DNA of 64,000 bases, from contig CAIIXF020000004.1 of assembly GCA_903813345.2 (NCBI GenBank), positions 8,263,525 through 8,327,524 of the forward strand, in the 5' to 3' direction. Under the pieces are notes generated by a model. The model ran no database searches. It worked only from the letters and a program-made list of their open reading frames with translations, and was not told the DNA's origin. Below are positions 1-13,600 of this stretch, one piece after another; the first letter of the stretch is position 1; each line of letters opens with the position of its first letter. This DNA is from Owenia fusiformis (taxonomy: Eukaryota; Annelida; Polychaeta; Sabellida; Oweniidae). The position numbers and the translations under genes were made by a program.

Positions 1-258
1 TGTTTTTGTTGTTGTTTTGACAGTTATGATGCAATATTATTCAAATGGATTAGGAGGTGAAGGGTTTCATATCACTCCTTGGAATATGTTTTTGCCTGAC
101 AAAATGAGTTAAAAGTGGTCAATCTGTGATAAATAGACAACTTTAATGCTTGGTATATGCATATAATCTAACATGTAGTTAGCTTCATAATCACAGTACA
201 TTGTCTAATAAGGGAGACCATACAGCCATATGGGATCACCTGTTTGTGGGTTCAAGAC

Positions 259-490
259 ACGTTTACTTGTTGAGGGTTTAAAGAATGTTTTCCTGTTGAG
301 GGTTTCTATAGATTTTTGTACTTGTTGAGGGTTTGTAGAAAATTTTTACATGTTAAGGATTTCATGAAAATGTTCACTTGTTGTGGGTTTCAAGAAAATG
401 TTTATTTGTTGAGGATTTAAATTTTTTTTTACTTGTTGAAGGTTTTAAGAAAAGAAAATGTTTACTTGTTGAGCATTTTAAGAAAATGTT
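259..490. repeat. ~29-bp minisatellite, about 8 copies
   Basis: The motif ACTTGTTGAGGGTTT followed by a short A/T spacer recurs at about 262, 291, 318, 347, 374, 403, 432 and 464, a period near 29 bp. Copies differ by several substitutions. The short open frame across it is a by-product of the repeat. Confidence 0.85.
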
Positions 491-714
491 AAATATACAC
501 TGTACTGATGGTTTCAAGAGAATATTTACCGATTTGAGGCTTTCTCTTAATGAGAATATTGGATGAGTTGGTTACATAATATCATCTTTATCAAACAACA
601 AACAAACATCTGTTACAAGAAACCATAAAACGTCCATGAACATAATACAGAAACAAATAATCAGATCATTTATCTTTCCCTATGAAATATCTTTCAAGGT
701 GGTCATGCATATTT

Positions 715-870
715 CCCACTTTTCTCCGTAAAATTTGAATGAACTTTGTGATTTTCTTGCATTTCTATAGAATTTAGAGTGTTGGCTACATGCCTGTTTA
801 CTTTATTCCTTGCTGATTCCACTTTCTCCCGCATTATTTTTCATTTCAAACCGATTACTATGTAATTTGT
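715..870. repeat. Dispersed repeat family R1, copy 1
   Basis: This segment resembles 2815-2965. Both share the order of a gaatgaact...gatttt block, TGCATTTCTA, and GTGTTGGCTACATGCC. A partial inverted copy lies near 36370-36470. The family is unidentified and no terminal repeats were recognised. Confidence 0.6.
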
Positions 871-1076
871 CTCACAAGTGATAATGCCTCCTCACTGTCT
901 GCTGAATAGCTTGCAAAAATTGATTTCTTACTAAGTTGCATCACTAGGTGAGAGCTGCAACAAATACAAACAACAAGGAATAATATCAAACAAGCTCAAA
1001 TATTTGAAGAACAAACAAATCAATATGTTTACAGATGTGTGTATTAAAATTAACCACAATAACTTTGATACAAGGC

Positions 1077-1125
1077 ATTAACATGCAAAATGTCACCACC
1101 TGCCATTTGTTACAGATGCAAAATG
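1077..1125. repeat. Dispersed ~49-bp repeat R4, copy 1
   Basis: The words ACCTGCCATTTGTTACAGAT and CAAAATGTCA recur, in the same order and orientation, at 62303-62351 about 61 kb away. The short conserved length suggests remnants of a small mobile element. Confidence 0.6.
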
Positions 1126-2814
1126 TCGAATGCCAGATGCAACCTCCATCACCAAAAATGATACGTAGTGAAAAAAAAACGGCGAAAAAAACTATATGTA
1201 GGCACTAGATACATTTTTATAGAAACTAATTTTGTGATATTAATATGATCTTTGTTAATCAAATTCAAGATTTCCATATTATGATTTATTGATTCCATAA
1301 CTGAAGGGTTAATAGCACACTTAATGTCAGATGAAAAATAAATCATTGTTTTACAAAATAAATAATTCTCCTTATAATGTTGAGACTAATGACTTGGAAA
1401 AATCATCTCTAAATCATCAAGATATGTTTGAAAACTCTGGCTCTGATGAAATGTTTGAAAACTCTCTTTGATAACCGTTTGCATTCATTGACTTCACTTC
1501 TTAAAAGAGAGCTTCATCTTCACTCCTTCAGTTTACAATAAATCTCTGATCTCACCAAGCTCATCAGAGTCCGTTGTCGATATACGGACGACTTTGCATA
1601 TGGTCATTTCCTCTGACATCATCGCATAGTTAAAGAGCACGTATTTAGCATGTGTTCCTTCCACTTCACTAAATTGTTGAGAAAGAATCAGCATGGTAGA
1701 TTTGAAATGATTTATACTCCGGGGTGTCACAGGCACCAATCTTTGGGGCGGGGTTGCTAAACTGTATACTAAGCAGAGGGTAGTTTTATAACTAGACTCT
1801 TTGCGCAGGGTACTCTTAGATGAAATGTTGGCTCTGATGAAATGTTTGAAAACACCTATGCAATGTTATGAAAACACTGAAAGTAGAAACATTAATAAGT
1901 GAAAGCACTGGGATAACAAATTAATTTTGTAGCCATTTCAATTTGTTTTGACTTGATTGAAGTTTGTATCTATAAACATTTCTAATTCTTGGCCTATATT
2001 TTTCTATAACAAGTCAAAGCTATTCAAGACATCAAATCAAATAGTTTTGCTACATTTTACATCTATCTTATAATTTATTTATTTATTTTTTATTTATTTG
2101 ACAATCACTTTTATATCAGTGGCACTCAAAGGTGCGTAAATATAAAATATGAACAAACAAGCAAATTACACATCATCCAAGATTTTTGAAAATATGAAGG
2201 CATTACAACTTTTTGCAACTACAAGGATAAAAGTTGATTTGATGTCAAGGAAAAATCCACCCCAAATAACAGATCAGTCAACATCTTTGTACAATCAATT
2301 CTAGGAAGAAAATGTGCTGATTTATTACTTAAAGATGGAACACTTAAGAACACCAGGAAGGGATACATTCATCCAATCATTTTGAAGAAAACTGCTGAAC
2401 TTGCTTCAAAGCATATTCTATCTTATTAAATGCGGAGCCAAAAAATCTTCACAGAATATAAGAATTAAGAAACGTAGATTATTTTTAATCTTGCAGAATT
2501 GTTATAATATCTTTTCTGTAAAGTTGTATCCTGAACCTAGAGCCTGCAGTAAAAATACATCAAAGCAATCATAGTTCAATTTTTGCACAATAATATTCAA
2601 ATAAGTCAATTTACAGAAACTTTATAAAGTTTAGAATTTCCGAATCAGTTTTTGTAACCATGGTAATAATGATATCAAAGTAAGATAAGAGAACAATGCA
2701 TGTGAGAGGTTACATCCCCTGATGGTCCACCCCCTTTTCCCCCTGGTCCATTCAGGACAGAAACAACTAAGATAACCCATGTTTAAATATTTATTCTTTC
2801 CATGTCTTAATTCC

Positions 2815-2965
2815 ATAGATTTCTCCCTAAAGTTAGAATGAACTGCTTGATTTTATTGCATTTCTACACAATTTAAAGTGTTGGCTACATGCCTTTGTAA
2901 TTTATTCCTCGCCTTTTCACTCTTTTCCACTTTATTCTGAATTTCAAAGCAAGACTATCATGGCA
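2815..2965. repeat. Dispersed repeat family R1, copy 2
   Basis: Second copy of the family described at 715-870. The shared block includes GTGTTGGCTACATGCC and a following TTATTCCT run. Confidence 0.6.
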
Positions 2966-3983
2966 TTTTTCTTGTGGCAAAATAGCTTTCCTCATCTATT
3001 AAACCTCCTAGAAATCGGATTCTCAGGTATAGAAAAATACCACACAAATAAATGCCAAATTGATCACATATTTTTTGCCATATATAGAATGAAAAGATAT
3101 AAAACAAAATAAAAAATCAAATATATGTACAAAAAGAATATTTTAACGAGACTTAACCAAAAATTAGCAGTAATTTGCTTTATCAATTTGTAAAATACAA
3201 GCTAACAAGTGAGATTTCATCATTGGGATACATTTAAATATAGATATCCATTAATTTCAACAAATGCTCCTATGAGATTTTTAACCTTTTCACGACAAGA
3301 GGTGTCATTAGTCGAAAAATAGATCAAGCTTGTTCCTATCAGCCCCTTGCAAAGATTGCCTATTCCCATCGAACTTTTGCAAATAACTCTTCCCGAGATC
3401 TTCAAATTCTTCCTAGAATTTTTTATGGAGCGCTAAGAAATAATGATAACTCTTACATCTGGTGCTATTAACATTTCTTGCAAGATACATCGTGAAAAAT
3501 TTGAATGATATTTACCAAATCTATGGAGATGTAAATTAATAATGAAAGGTACGATTAAAATATTGAGATATTAAATGTTGGGGAATTTTTTGAAATATGT
3601 AAAAACTGCAAAAATTCACATTTTACAGTAGGTCATGCAATGGTTTAACAGTTATGGCTGATTTCATCTCTGCAATAAAAATAGACACTCCAAACATTTC
3701 TAAGATCTGTTTGAATATCAAGATACATCCATGGGGATAATATGAGATAAGGGAAAGGTGAATTGTTTACAGAAGTCTGGTACAAATCCATGTAACATCT
3801 TCTCCAGCTAACAGCTGATGGACCATACAACACTTCAGTTTGTACAAATTCTGGAGAATAACCAGAATCAGGGACCAAGATGTTACCCTTTTTCTAATTA
3901 CAATCTGCTTAATTTTACTCTTCCATCAGCTACTTCCTTATTTGAATGTGCTTTTTGGGTGAGGCATATTTTTTTTCACTATA

Positions 3984-4118
3984 CAGTAAAACCTAATATT
4001 GAACATTTTTGTTCAGAAAAAATTCAGTGTTGGTAGGTGTTCACTACAGAGAGGGTACAGAAGTCAGTAGAATATTTGCGGAAAAATAGAAAGGGATTCA
4101 TTAAGACAGGTTTTACTG
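3984..4118. mobile_element. pogo-type MITE, copy 1
   Basis: The ends are CAGTAAAACCT... and ...ACAGGTTTTACTG in inverted orientation, flanked by TA on both sides. CAGT-type ends with a TA duplication are characteristic of pogo/Tigger elements of the Tc1/mariner superfamily. There is no coding capacity. Confidence 0.75.
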
Positions 4119-7100
4119 TATGTTAATTTTCACCAGATTCAGTTTTTAGGTTCATTTAAGATTATTAGGAAACCGATTCACTTTAGGATAAATAAGAGGG
4201 AAATAAGGAATACTCATTTGGGCAAAGAACTTATAGCAATTACCCCTGATATGGGTTTCGCATCCTCATCAATGGCAGAAAAGAAACATGACCCAGTTGG
4301 TTCTAATTGGAAAACATTATGTTCCAGGTGGTTATACCTACTGTAGAAAGCTAAAACTGTATGGGTGAATTTTGATTCAACATGTTTCAGTAACCTGTTA
4401 CTTTCTGTTCCCCTGTCAATATCTATACCCCTGCCTGTCATTCACAATTTCCTCTGCCTGCCAATCTACATTGCCCTCTCATTCAACATTTCCCTGTCAT
4501 TTTTACAGATTCTTCTATCATTCAGCATTCCTCTGCCAGTGTTCATTTGAATCTGATAAATGTACAGCATTCTGCTTTCATCATACCATCTACTGTGTAT
4601 GTATGTATGAATTTATTGCCCTTTATATAAAGGAGATACATGTATACAAATTCATACTGGATTCATCATATTTCCATAATCATCAGTTTTGTCTCACTTA
4701 TTTTGCATATGGTTTTAAGGTCTTTTCTCAATTGCTCCTTATTTGCATTATTATCTTAGAATTTGAAAATGGCCATCACACACACTTTGGTTAATCACAA
4801 AATGCCATTTCAACATTATAAAGAAAGCGCAGATCACCATAAAATATTTTATAGTCCTTTTATTGGTTTTCTGGCAAGTGAAAAGCAATGTATTGGTTTA
4901 TCCTATGCCTAATTTGCCTTTTCTCATATAAAAGGTAATAAATATGTTATATACATTCTGTACATGAAGCACTACTTGACTTTAAGAGATATCTGAAGTA
5001 TGCAGAGATGTTCTGCAATGAGATCTTGTGGAAGATTTGATCTTGACTGTTTAACTAGAATCTGTTGGTGTGAGGTTGGTTGGTTGATTTGTTGGTAAGT
5101 TGGTTGGTTAGTTGGACGAGTTGAGGCATTGTGATACCAAAGTTAACTTATAATATATCCCATTGTCTCCAGAAGGAGAAGGAAGATGCGACTCCCCTGC
5201 CATTTTTCTTCCTTTTTTTGTGTTTGAAATGTGTACAATCCAGCAATGCATTCAAAATAGAAGTACATGTATACTTCCAGAAAAGTTCTTCATATTAGGT
5301 GAAAGTAGAATTACAGTACATGGTTGAGTCATCACACTGTGGATCTTTGACATTGATTCAACTATACACCAGCTAATCAACCTAAAAATTCAGTCTAGTA
5401 AACTGAATCTGTGAATGCAAAGAGAATTACAAATGGTGATGCTTTCTGGTTTCTTCTGCAACCTTGTAGAGTTGGAACCCCATCGAATCAAATGAAATTT
5501 TCCCTTGTAATTTTTTCTTTAACTTGGGGAAATTTCCATTTAATTTCTGAACACAACTAACAAGTACCAAAAGGGGAAAGATCAAAATGTAAAAAAATTC
5601 AGTTAGAAAAAGGACAATTTCAGTGTAGAGTAAGTTTAGAACAAATCCCCAACATCTCTAATTGCATGTTCTAGCATATTAGCCAAACATTTCTGGCTCA
5701 GATCACAAATATCCTAGATTGTGTGAAAATATCCCAGGCCCAATGCTTTCCAAAATCTCAACTGGATGAATTAGAACATGGCCTGGTGAAAGTGAAATAT
5801 CTTGTCTGTGTGTTGTTGTACTACTAGGGATCTAACTGTTTCATCAAACCAAAATCTTGGTTATTTATGTTTCTTTGATTTCTTTCTCAATCTTTGGAGA
5901 ATGCAATATTCTGCAAACTGAGATCTCTTGAACTAATCAAAATATGTTATGACTGATGTAAAATTCCCCGGAGGAATCCAGATGAACAGTATTCATCAAA
6001 TCGCCAATACTTGACATATATCAGTGCAGTTCAATCAGAGACTGATTCTGATTCAACAAACCAGAACAGACAGACTCCCTTGAACAATTTTCATCTTCAA
6101 AAAGTTGTTTTTCAAATTGGAAAGTAAAATATCTTAAGAGTAAATTCATAAAACCCAAGTGAATCATTTTAACCTATTTTATCATTTCATTTGTGCATTC
6201 AATCAAGAAATTCAACTATTTCCCTAAAATTATTCAACTACATTTAACTTTGTAGTAATGTGCGAATAATGCACATGGGTCAAACAAGGAAATCCGTATG
6301 AGTTACAGCTTGATTGCATGTCATAATTTCATGCTTGGACTAGTACCCAATCACCCGTCATAAATGTGATCAAACTCATAGATCATTTAAAGTATCATCA
6401 ATCCTTGACCAATCCTATTCCAACTAGAACATTCAATATATCTTCAATGGCTTCATCTTCTAACAAGAAACCAAAATTAAATTTAGATGACAAAAATTTA
6501 TTAAGATGGACATTTGGCTATTTTGAACACTAACGGAATTAATAAAAAATTGATTTAAGAATTGATTGACACTGAGCTGATCAAAGTGTCAGACGCCTAA
6601 AAATGGCTACTTTGGACACTTGCTTCCTTCAGTAAGACAACGATAATAATTTTTTCAAATTGCGATTAAAAATGGCCGTATACCAAGGCAGTAAATTTTC
6701 AAAGATTTCCAATTTTGGTAAAAAAACTGAATCTTCAACATTTGCCTTTTTCAAATGATACATGGCCATGACCAACAAAACCATTTTCTCGATGACTAGT
6801 TTCTATTGATAATAATATTATTGAAATCCATAAAGATTATTAGCAATGGCAAACTGCATGGAGGTCTATTGAAGTTAATTAATAAGACGTTTACGGCTTA
6901 GTTTAATTATTTCTCTGATTGCGTCTTACATCTTAATCTTACAGGATAGTTGCATCACCATGAACAACTTATCATTAGGACCCCCCAAGATGAGACTCAG
7001 TCTTGTAACTTTTAATGATTTGTGCAATTTAAAAATATCATAGGCTAGATGAATTCAAAAAAGTCATCGGACCTGTAGGGATATGATCAGAAATTGGTCA

Positions 7101-7204
7101 CCACAATACAAGATTTTATCAAATTTATGCCATCTCAGTTGATTGTAAAAGAAGAAGCACAATCCATAATAGTTCAGTTATCATGAGGTAGATTCATGGA
7201 TATA

Positions 7205-7386
7205 CAGTAGAACCAGTCTAAATGGGACACCTTTCGTACCCCTGAAAAGAGTTTCACTTAAAAGGTGTTCCACTTATGCAGGCTCATTTAACATTAAGTC
7301 AGTTGGTCTTGACTTGACTTGGTTCCAATGACAGATCACTAGAGATGCAGTTCTTAATAGAGGTGTTCACTTTACAGGTTTCACTG
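7205..7386. mobile_element. pogo-type MITE, copy 2
   Basis: Same family as 3984-4118: CAGTAGAACCAGT on the left and ACAGGTTTCACTG on the right, with TA flanks. The interior contains GTTTCACTTAAAAGG and GTTCCACTT, words shared with the copies at 35524 and 46215. Confidence 0.75.
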
Positions 7387-9823
7387 TACATACATTCCTT
7401 CATTTTTGTATGCCTGCCACTCTTCCGACTCTTAAATCTGTTCATTAATGGCTGAACTTCTTGAGATAAGATGGTCATTCTCATCCTGTTATCATGCTGC
7501 GTTTCATTGGTGTTCTCCTGAATCAAGGGCTTCAAGTGTTGTTGATCCATGCTCATTGATATAATTTATCCTTAGAGTGGCCAAGGTGAGAATCAGTGTC
7601 AGTTAAAGACTTGAACGTGATTGGGGTAGCGATTGAAAAATTAACGCACATGCAAGACAGAATTGCTCCTCTATCACAGCAGAGTGATGATGCATATTTG
7701 TAACTTCATAAAATTAATATTTGGAAAGATTGAATCAAATATGCCAAAATCAACAACAAGCCTTTGAGAAAAGAATATTGTGCAGACTATAGTCATTTGT
7801 CTTAAAGATTCTCATACAGTAGTTAAGCAAGTCAAACTAGCTAGAATATGACTAAGAGTTATCTCATAGGAGGTACGTATGAGGTTTATCCTGGAGGAAA
7901 TACATGTGAATGCATGATGACCCCAATGAAGACAAACAAATTAATAGTTTTCAACATTTCCCAACAGGAAGATCACTTCAAGTTTATCAATACCATCACT
8001 CACACTGATTATCAGCTCTCTCTTTTCTCCAATGTACAAAACTTTTGGTCTACCCTTTTCTTTAATTTCTGTAACCACTCCTCAAAGCTGGTAACATTAG
8101 TTTGGAGTTTGAATTCTTAAATATACTGTGTAATAAGAGTTAATTAGTACCAACACGTTAAAAGACTCCCAACTAATGATGTTACATACTAACAGTAATT
8201 CATGAGTAATCAAATTATGGATTAACTAACCTGTTCTGGTCCTCACAACTAATTATTAATTGTATAACGAATTTAGATACATGTATAATGATATTGTGTA
8301 TCCTCCCTTTTGGCCCTATGATTTTGATTCATAAAAATGATCATGATCAGGATGCAAAAAAACTGAAATAAGTTTTTGATGAAATATGATTGTAATCTAT
8401 TTCATACATATTCCTTTCTAATTAATAGTGACTTGGAAAGTATAGATCAGGATGTAGATATATCTTATCTTCACTACTTGGTATCTGCATATCATTTGTT
8501 CCCCAAAGCCTCGCCTAAGATCTGGAATATCACAGGGCTTTGGAGCTTCATCACCAATTACTTACACATTGAAGCTGCTATGAACAAACTGACATGACTG
8601 TAAACCATATCATGCTTTGAAATATCTGAGGGCAAAAATTCTCTATTCTGATAATCGTAACAGGTAAAGTTCAAGTCAACAAATATGTTAGCACCATGGT
8701 AACAGGGAAAAAAGGTAATATTCTGTTCAAATGAAATCTTGCAAATGATAATTGTGTTTTTCAAAGCTAATTAACATCAAGTACAATTAGTTGATCAAAG
8801 TTTTTATGACAAATAAAATTTGTCAGTTTTTTTAACAACAAGCATAATTTATCATTCAAAGATTTTACTACAATACAAAGTGTTATTCAAAGATTTTGCA
8901 ATAACATTTGATGTCCAAAAAATACAACTTCAATTGCTGACGTGGCAAACTGTAAGCACATCAATAATGATACCCTAAATATAACATATTCGTCATATGA
9001 TGCGCTTTTCAATATATCAGGTAAAAATAACACAGGTTTCTATTGATCATTATATTATGATATACCTACAAGATTTCAATTATTAATAAGACGAAGAGTA
9101 AGTAATTGGAGTGTGTGTCTACAATCCCCTATTTATGTTCTTATTATTGAAACAAGGCAAGCTTTTGAGACACCATGGGCAATAGAAGACTTTACATAGA
9201 CATATTCTAAAAGTAACAAAAAAGATAATAATGATTTAGTAAAAGCCAAAAATAGCCACCGATTCGTTGATAGATGGACAGACAGACTGATGGACAGACA
9301 GAAAGACAGACAATTGATCAGAAAATAGCCACAATCCAACATGTGACTGTCATAAATCTGTTGCCATAACTTCAGTAGTCTTTTGCACAATCAAACTTGA
9401 ACTCTAGCAAAATGTACAATTGTGTTGAAAGATGTCTCAAAGAAAAGGCTACATGTAAAGATAAGAGTAATATATGGAATATTTTATCCACTGGTAATTG
9501 TAGAAATGAAATCTAACAACCCCAATATAGCCCCTGTAAATCGAATTCACATTAATAATAATATTATAAGAATAATCACCTCTGAAAATGTACACCCACT
9601 TACCTATATGTTTAAAACTATATTTAGAAATAGCTACGTCATATGACATTGTGTGTTGGCAGAAACATTAAAGTACTTATTAGATAATCAAACTGCCTTT
9701 AAATCAGATATCATGACCAGCACCTGGTACTTTTTATCTAGTAAATAGCACTATTATTAGAAAATTTGAACATTTATAAGTGATCCCGATACATTTGTAA
9801 TGACTTTGTCAAAAACATGATTA

Positions 9824-9998
9824 CAGTAAAACTTGTGTATAGTGAACACCTATGAAGCCACAAAATGTGTTCACTGTAGGTAGGTGTTCACCACAGAGAG
9901 GCATTTTTATACAGAACTTGGTGGAGTATGTGCCGAGAAGAAATGTTCACTAGACACAGGTGTTCACTGGAGAGAGGTGTTCACTAGGATTTTTACTG
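9824..9998. mobile_element. pogo-type MITE, copy 3
   Basis: CAGTAAAACTTGTGT on the left and TTTTTACTG on the right, TA on both sides. The interior repeats the word GTGTTCACT several times, as in the copy at 3984. Confidence 0.7.
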
Positions 9999-10491
9999 TA
10001 TTTTGCAGTACCTTGCTAGGGGACATCTATTGTATACTTTACATATAGTTTGTTTAAAAAAGGCTAAAAAAATTTGGGAAAATTCTGAGATTGCCTTGCC
10101 TGCCTCATAGCATGCTATGCACCAATGCTTAGGATAAAGAACACCATGCATCTGTGATAACTGATTATTCACAGAGTATGTGTTTCAAACAGGATGTATC
10201 ATCTGTCTGTTTGGAATACTTGTAATTGTGCAACCATGTGGTATTTCTTTAATTGGGTTTTGGCCCAAAGCAGTGGAAGCATTAGTAGTTCATCAATCTA
10301 CAAATGGATGCAAGATAAACAAATAAATCAACTTGTTTAATGAATAAAATGCCGTAAAACTATTTAACATAGCTAATGAAATTATTTAAAATTAGAAAAC
10401 ATGAAATCATACAATTGTGAAGTGCAAATTGTGAGAAAAAAGACGAGTCAAATCTCATAAAAACCTAAAAATATTGTTTTGTGTTTTTCAG

Positions 10492-10675
10492 CCGTAGCTA
10501 TTGTCTGTGATGATTTTTTTGTACCTTCGCTGGAGGGGATATCTGAGGAACTCAAGCTATCAGAGGATGTTGCTGGCGCCACCTTTATGGCTGCGGGGTC
10601 CTCGGCACCGGAGTTATTTATTTCTGTCGTTGGTGTGGCATTTAAGACAGATGTGGGTGTCGGAACCATAGTAGG
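10492..10675 (+). CDS. NCKX: NCKX visible exon 1 (alpha-1 repeat)
   Basis: The acceptor is GTGTTTTTCAG and the donor G|GTGAG. It starts with two bases of a split codon and encodes [16 protein letters not shown]... to VGVGTIVG. The signature [15 protein letters not shown] carries the conserved acidic ion-binding residue of alpha-1. The last codon is completed by the next exon to give the usual IVGSAVFNI. Confidence 0.95.
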
Positions 10676-13600
10676 GTGAGAAATGCATCTATTTCATAAA
10701 ACATTTTAAGTGGCCCTATGACGTGAAGTGAAAGAAAAATATTTACTAAATAATAAGTTGCCAATTCTACTGATAATTTGAACCGGAACTCTCACTTAAT
10801 AAGGTATATAATTGGAGAGATCCATTATGCTTATTCATCTGTTAGGAGAAAGACCTCCTGGGAAAAATGAAGTGAAACCAACACATACAATTTGTATGTG
10901 AACACTTTGCTCAAATGAACACCTCATAATCAAATGAACACTTTTTTCAAGTCAATTTTTTATTTCTCAAGCCTTCTCCAAAACCACATCATGCTTTACA
11001 CCTCTAAAATTAATGTTAAACACTTTTAAAGGACAACTGAAATAGCTTTTCTCAACTTGCAGCTACAAAAATGCGGTTTTCTCCATTGTAAGCCCACCGT
11101 AGAGTTCTTGCGATAGCCATTATAAAATAAATGTTAGATAACTGCTAACGGTCATAGATAACGAAATAAAACTAACTGATTAATCAAATTGGCCCCCACG
11201 TGATTAGTAACGTCATATACAAAATATAGCTTCGGTTTATTGGTTCCATAGTAATCACAACGTCACGGCAACCATAGGATTGTTGTGTAAACAAATAACA
11301 AAACATTTTGGCATTATGACGTCATGATCTAATGGACCAAAACGGGCCACGTGGGGACCAGTGAGAGATCACGTGGGGGCCAATAACGTCATAACCAATT
11401 CGAATATTGCTTATTAAGCAGCTATAACGATCGTTAGAGTGAAATAGTTTTCACACTACTGATGAGAAAACATGACCAAATACATCTATCAAAAAATTAT
11501 ATTGATTCCTTTAGGTTAGAAATACCATTTCATATCTGCTTTAAACGTTAACACCTCTAAATGTGAACATAGCCTGTCCTAGTTATGGGGGGTCTGCTTC
11601 AGACAAATTTTACTATCCATGATATATCTCAAAAATGTCAACACAGCTATGCACTTACCTAGAATTTATACTAAGGACGGAAAATAAAATTGACCGTATT
11701 ATAACCTATTTGATATAATCTATTTCCAATGCAAACAGCACGGTGAACTAGGCTACAAGAATCTTACATTAAACAGACGTTTTCCTTACTTTATTGATGT
11801 GTTTGCGCAACCTTCAGTTCAATAAAGTCACTATAAATGCAACATCAGACGGTAAATCATTGGTAATTTGTGTAGGCAATTTTCACATATGCTGAATTGA
11901 TATTCTTGAAACTGCTCATACGCTTCCTACATGCTCTGACAAAATTTCAACCAATATTCGATTACAGTACAATTACTATTGATCCCATGAACACAAATAT
12001 GTTTAGTGGCCTATTTCATTCATTGATTAATGACCTAGTCTAATGCATTGATTTCTGGTAATGCACAGTGCATTGGTAATATAGACACTTCGGTGCAGTA
12101 TCTCTTTGCATAAATATCACATACCAGCCATGCATTGATAACTGGCCATGTATGCTTGATTTGACCATTTACCACATGCATTGTGAATTTCTTACTGTCC
12201 ATGAAACATTGCACTGATATTCAGAAACCCAAAATGGTTCAGTCTTAAAATTAGTTGTTTCTTAGTGATCATCAAAACTGCATTTATGTATAGAGAAACT
12301 CGATATATAATTCTCAGTACCTTAGCAACCAAGCTCACATGTACCTATCCACGCAAGTTTGTATTATTATAACCATATTGCAGAAATGTCCAAGGTGGTC
12401 ATACTTTTCCTTGCTTGGAGTCGAATAGAATAATGAGATTGAAAAGTCACAAAGAGCAACATATGAAAACAGCACAAAGCCCTGTTAATCATATGAAACA
12501 GAAAGTAAACACGATAAAACATCCATTACATTATTTATTTAGTGTCCAGCCTTTATATATATAGATATGAGCAAACTATCTGAAGTTTCATTCATGAATA
12601 AACTGGCAAAAACCCCTATAAACCATGCAAACGTCAAGAGATAGTTGAGTGCAATAATCGATACACGAATGAAATATTTTGGGCGAGTCAAACATGTCAA
12701 TAATATTGATGTGCCATTTGTAAACATAATTATTAAAGTATCTTTCATTGTTGTATATCACTCAAAGCGCTCAAAGCTTTCAAAAAACAGAACTTAATAC
12801 GAGAATCAATGTCACTATCGGCAATTCTTCCTTAATGCATTTCACCTGAGGCAACCTAAGGAGACCAGTTTCAATCAATGCCTTCTTATTTCTAAGTAAT
12901 GTACACTCCCCTCCAAAAGTTTGGCAACTTGAAGTCCTCCTAAGATACAACCATAAACAGACTTAACACGTAGACAGATACCCAATGGAGACATCCAGTT
13001 GCCAAACTTATGGAGAGGAGTGTACATCACCGGTAATTTCACCGTTAATTGGTTTTCCAAGCATCGTCTTGTGATCAACATGCACTATGGTAAATTGTTC
13101 TCCTGATGTAGAAAATTTATTTTTGAGAAAAGCTCATGTTAGATGTCAAGTCTTAATGTGTTACACTGCTAAATAAATTCAAGCAATTATTTCTTGAAAT
13201 GTTTGGAACTTACAGGTCGGCCAAATTCAGGACATTGCTCCTACGGCTGTTGTTCCAATTTAAGACAATCCAATTCAATTAAGAGGGTGGTTGCGTAAAT
13301 GATGCCAACAATAACTTTTTTTTATTTTTTTATATGTGAAACTTTGTTCAATTCTGAGAAAAATGAGACCAAAAAAAATTAGGGTCACCGTGCTCGAATT
13401 TTTTCTACAGCCAAAACAAAATCATACCCAAAACACTAAAAATCACTCTTAGATATCCCCTAAATTGACCTTTTCATTGTATTTCAATGGGAGAAATAAT
13501 GTATTTTCTCCCCTATAATAACATTAAATAAAAGTAATTTCCCAACAATAACTTTTTTTTATATTTCATTAATTCAAACCTCGTTCAATTGTTAAAATAA

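Larger units (their letters stand above)
1..10491 (+). other. Intronic or upstream sequence of the exchanger gene
   Basis: No exon can be supported in this stretch. The first recognisable exon (10492) starts in mid-codon at the alpha-1 repeat of an NCKX exchanger, so an upstream exon must exist. I looked on the + strand for the conserved segment preceding alpha-1 and did not find it, so this is probably an intron whose 5' exon lies to the left of the window. It holds a ~29-bp minisatellite, dispersed repeats and three pogo-type MITEs, listed separately. The open frames here are short, have no family features and have no usable splice context. Confidence 0.6.

Noticed and set aside
4372-4794. 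140-codon + strand open frame
   Set aside because: Composition follows the T/C-rich sequence, overlapping frames are equally open, there is no family motif, and it lies in a region with degenerate repeats.
5155-5230. Possible upstream NCKX exon (CTCCAG followed by AAGGAGAAGGAAGATGCG)
   Set aside because: The acceptor looks plausible but the translation does not resemble the conserved segment before alpha-1, and no donor keeps phase with 10492.
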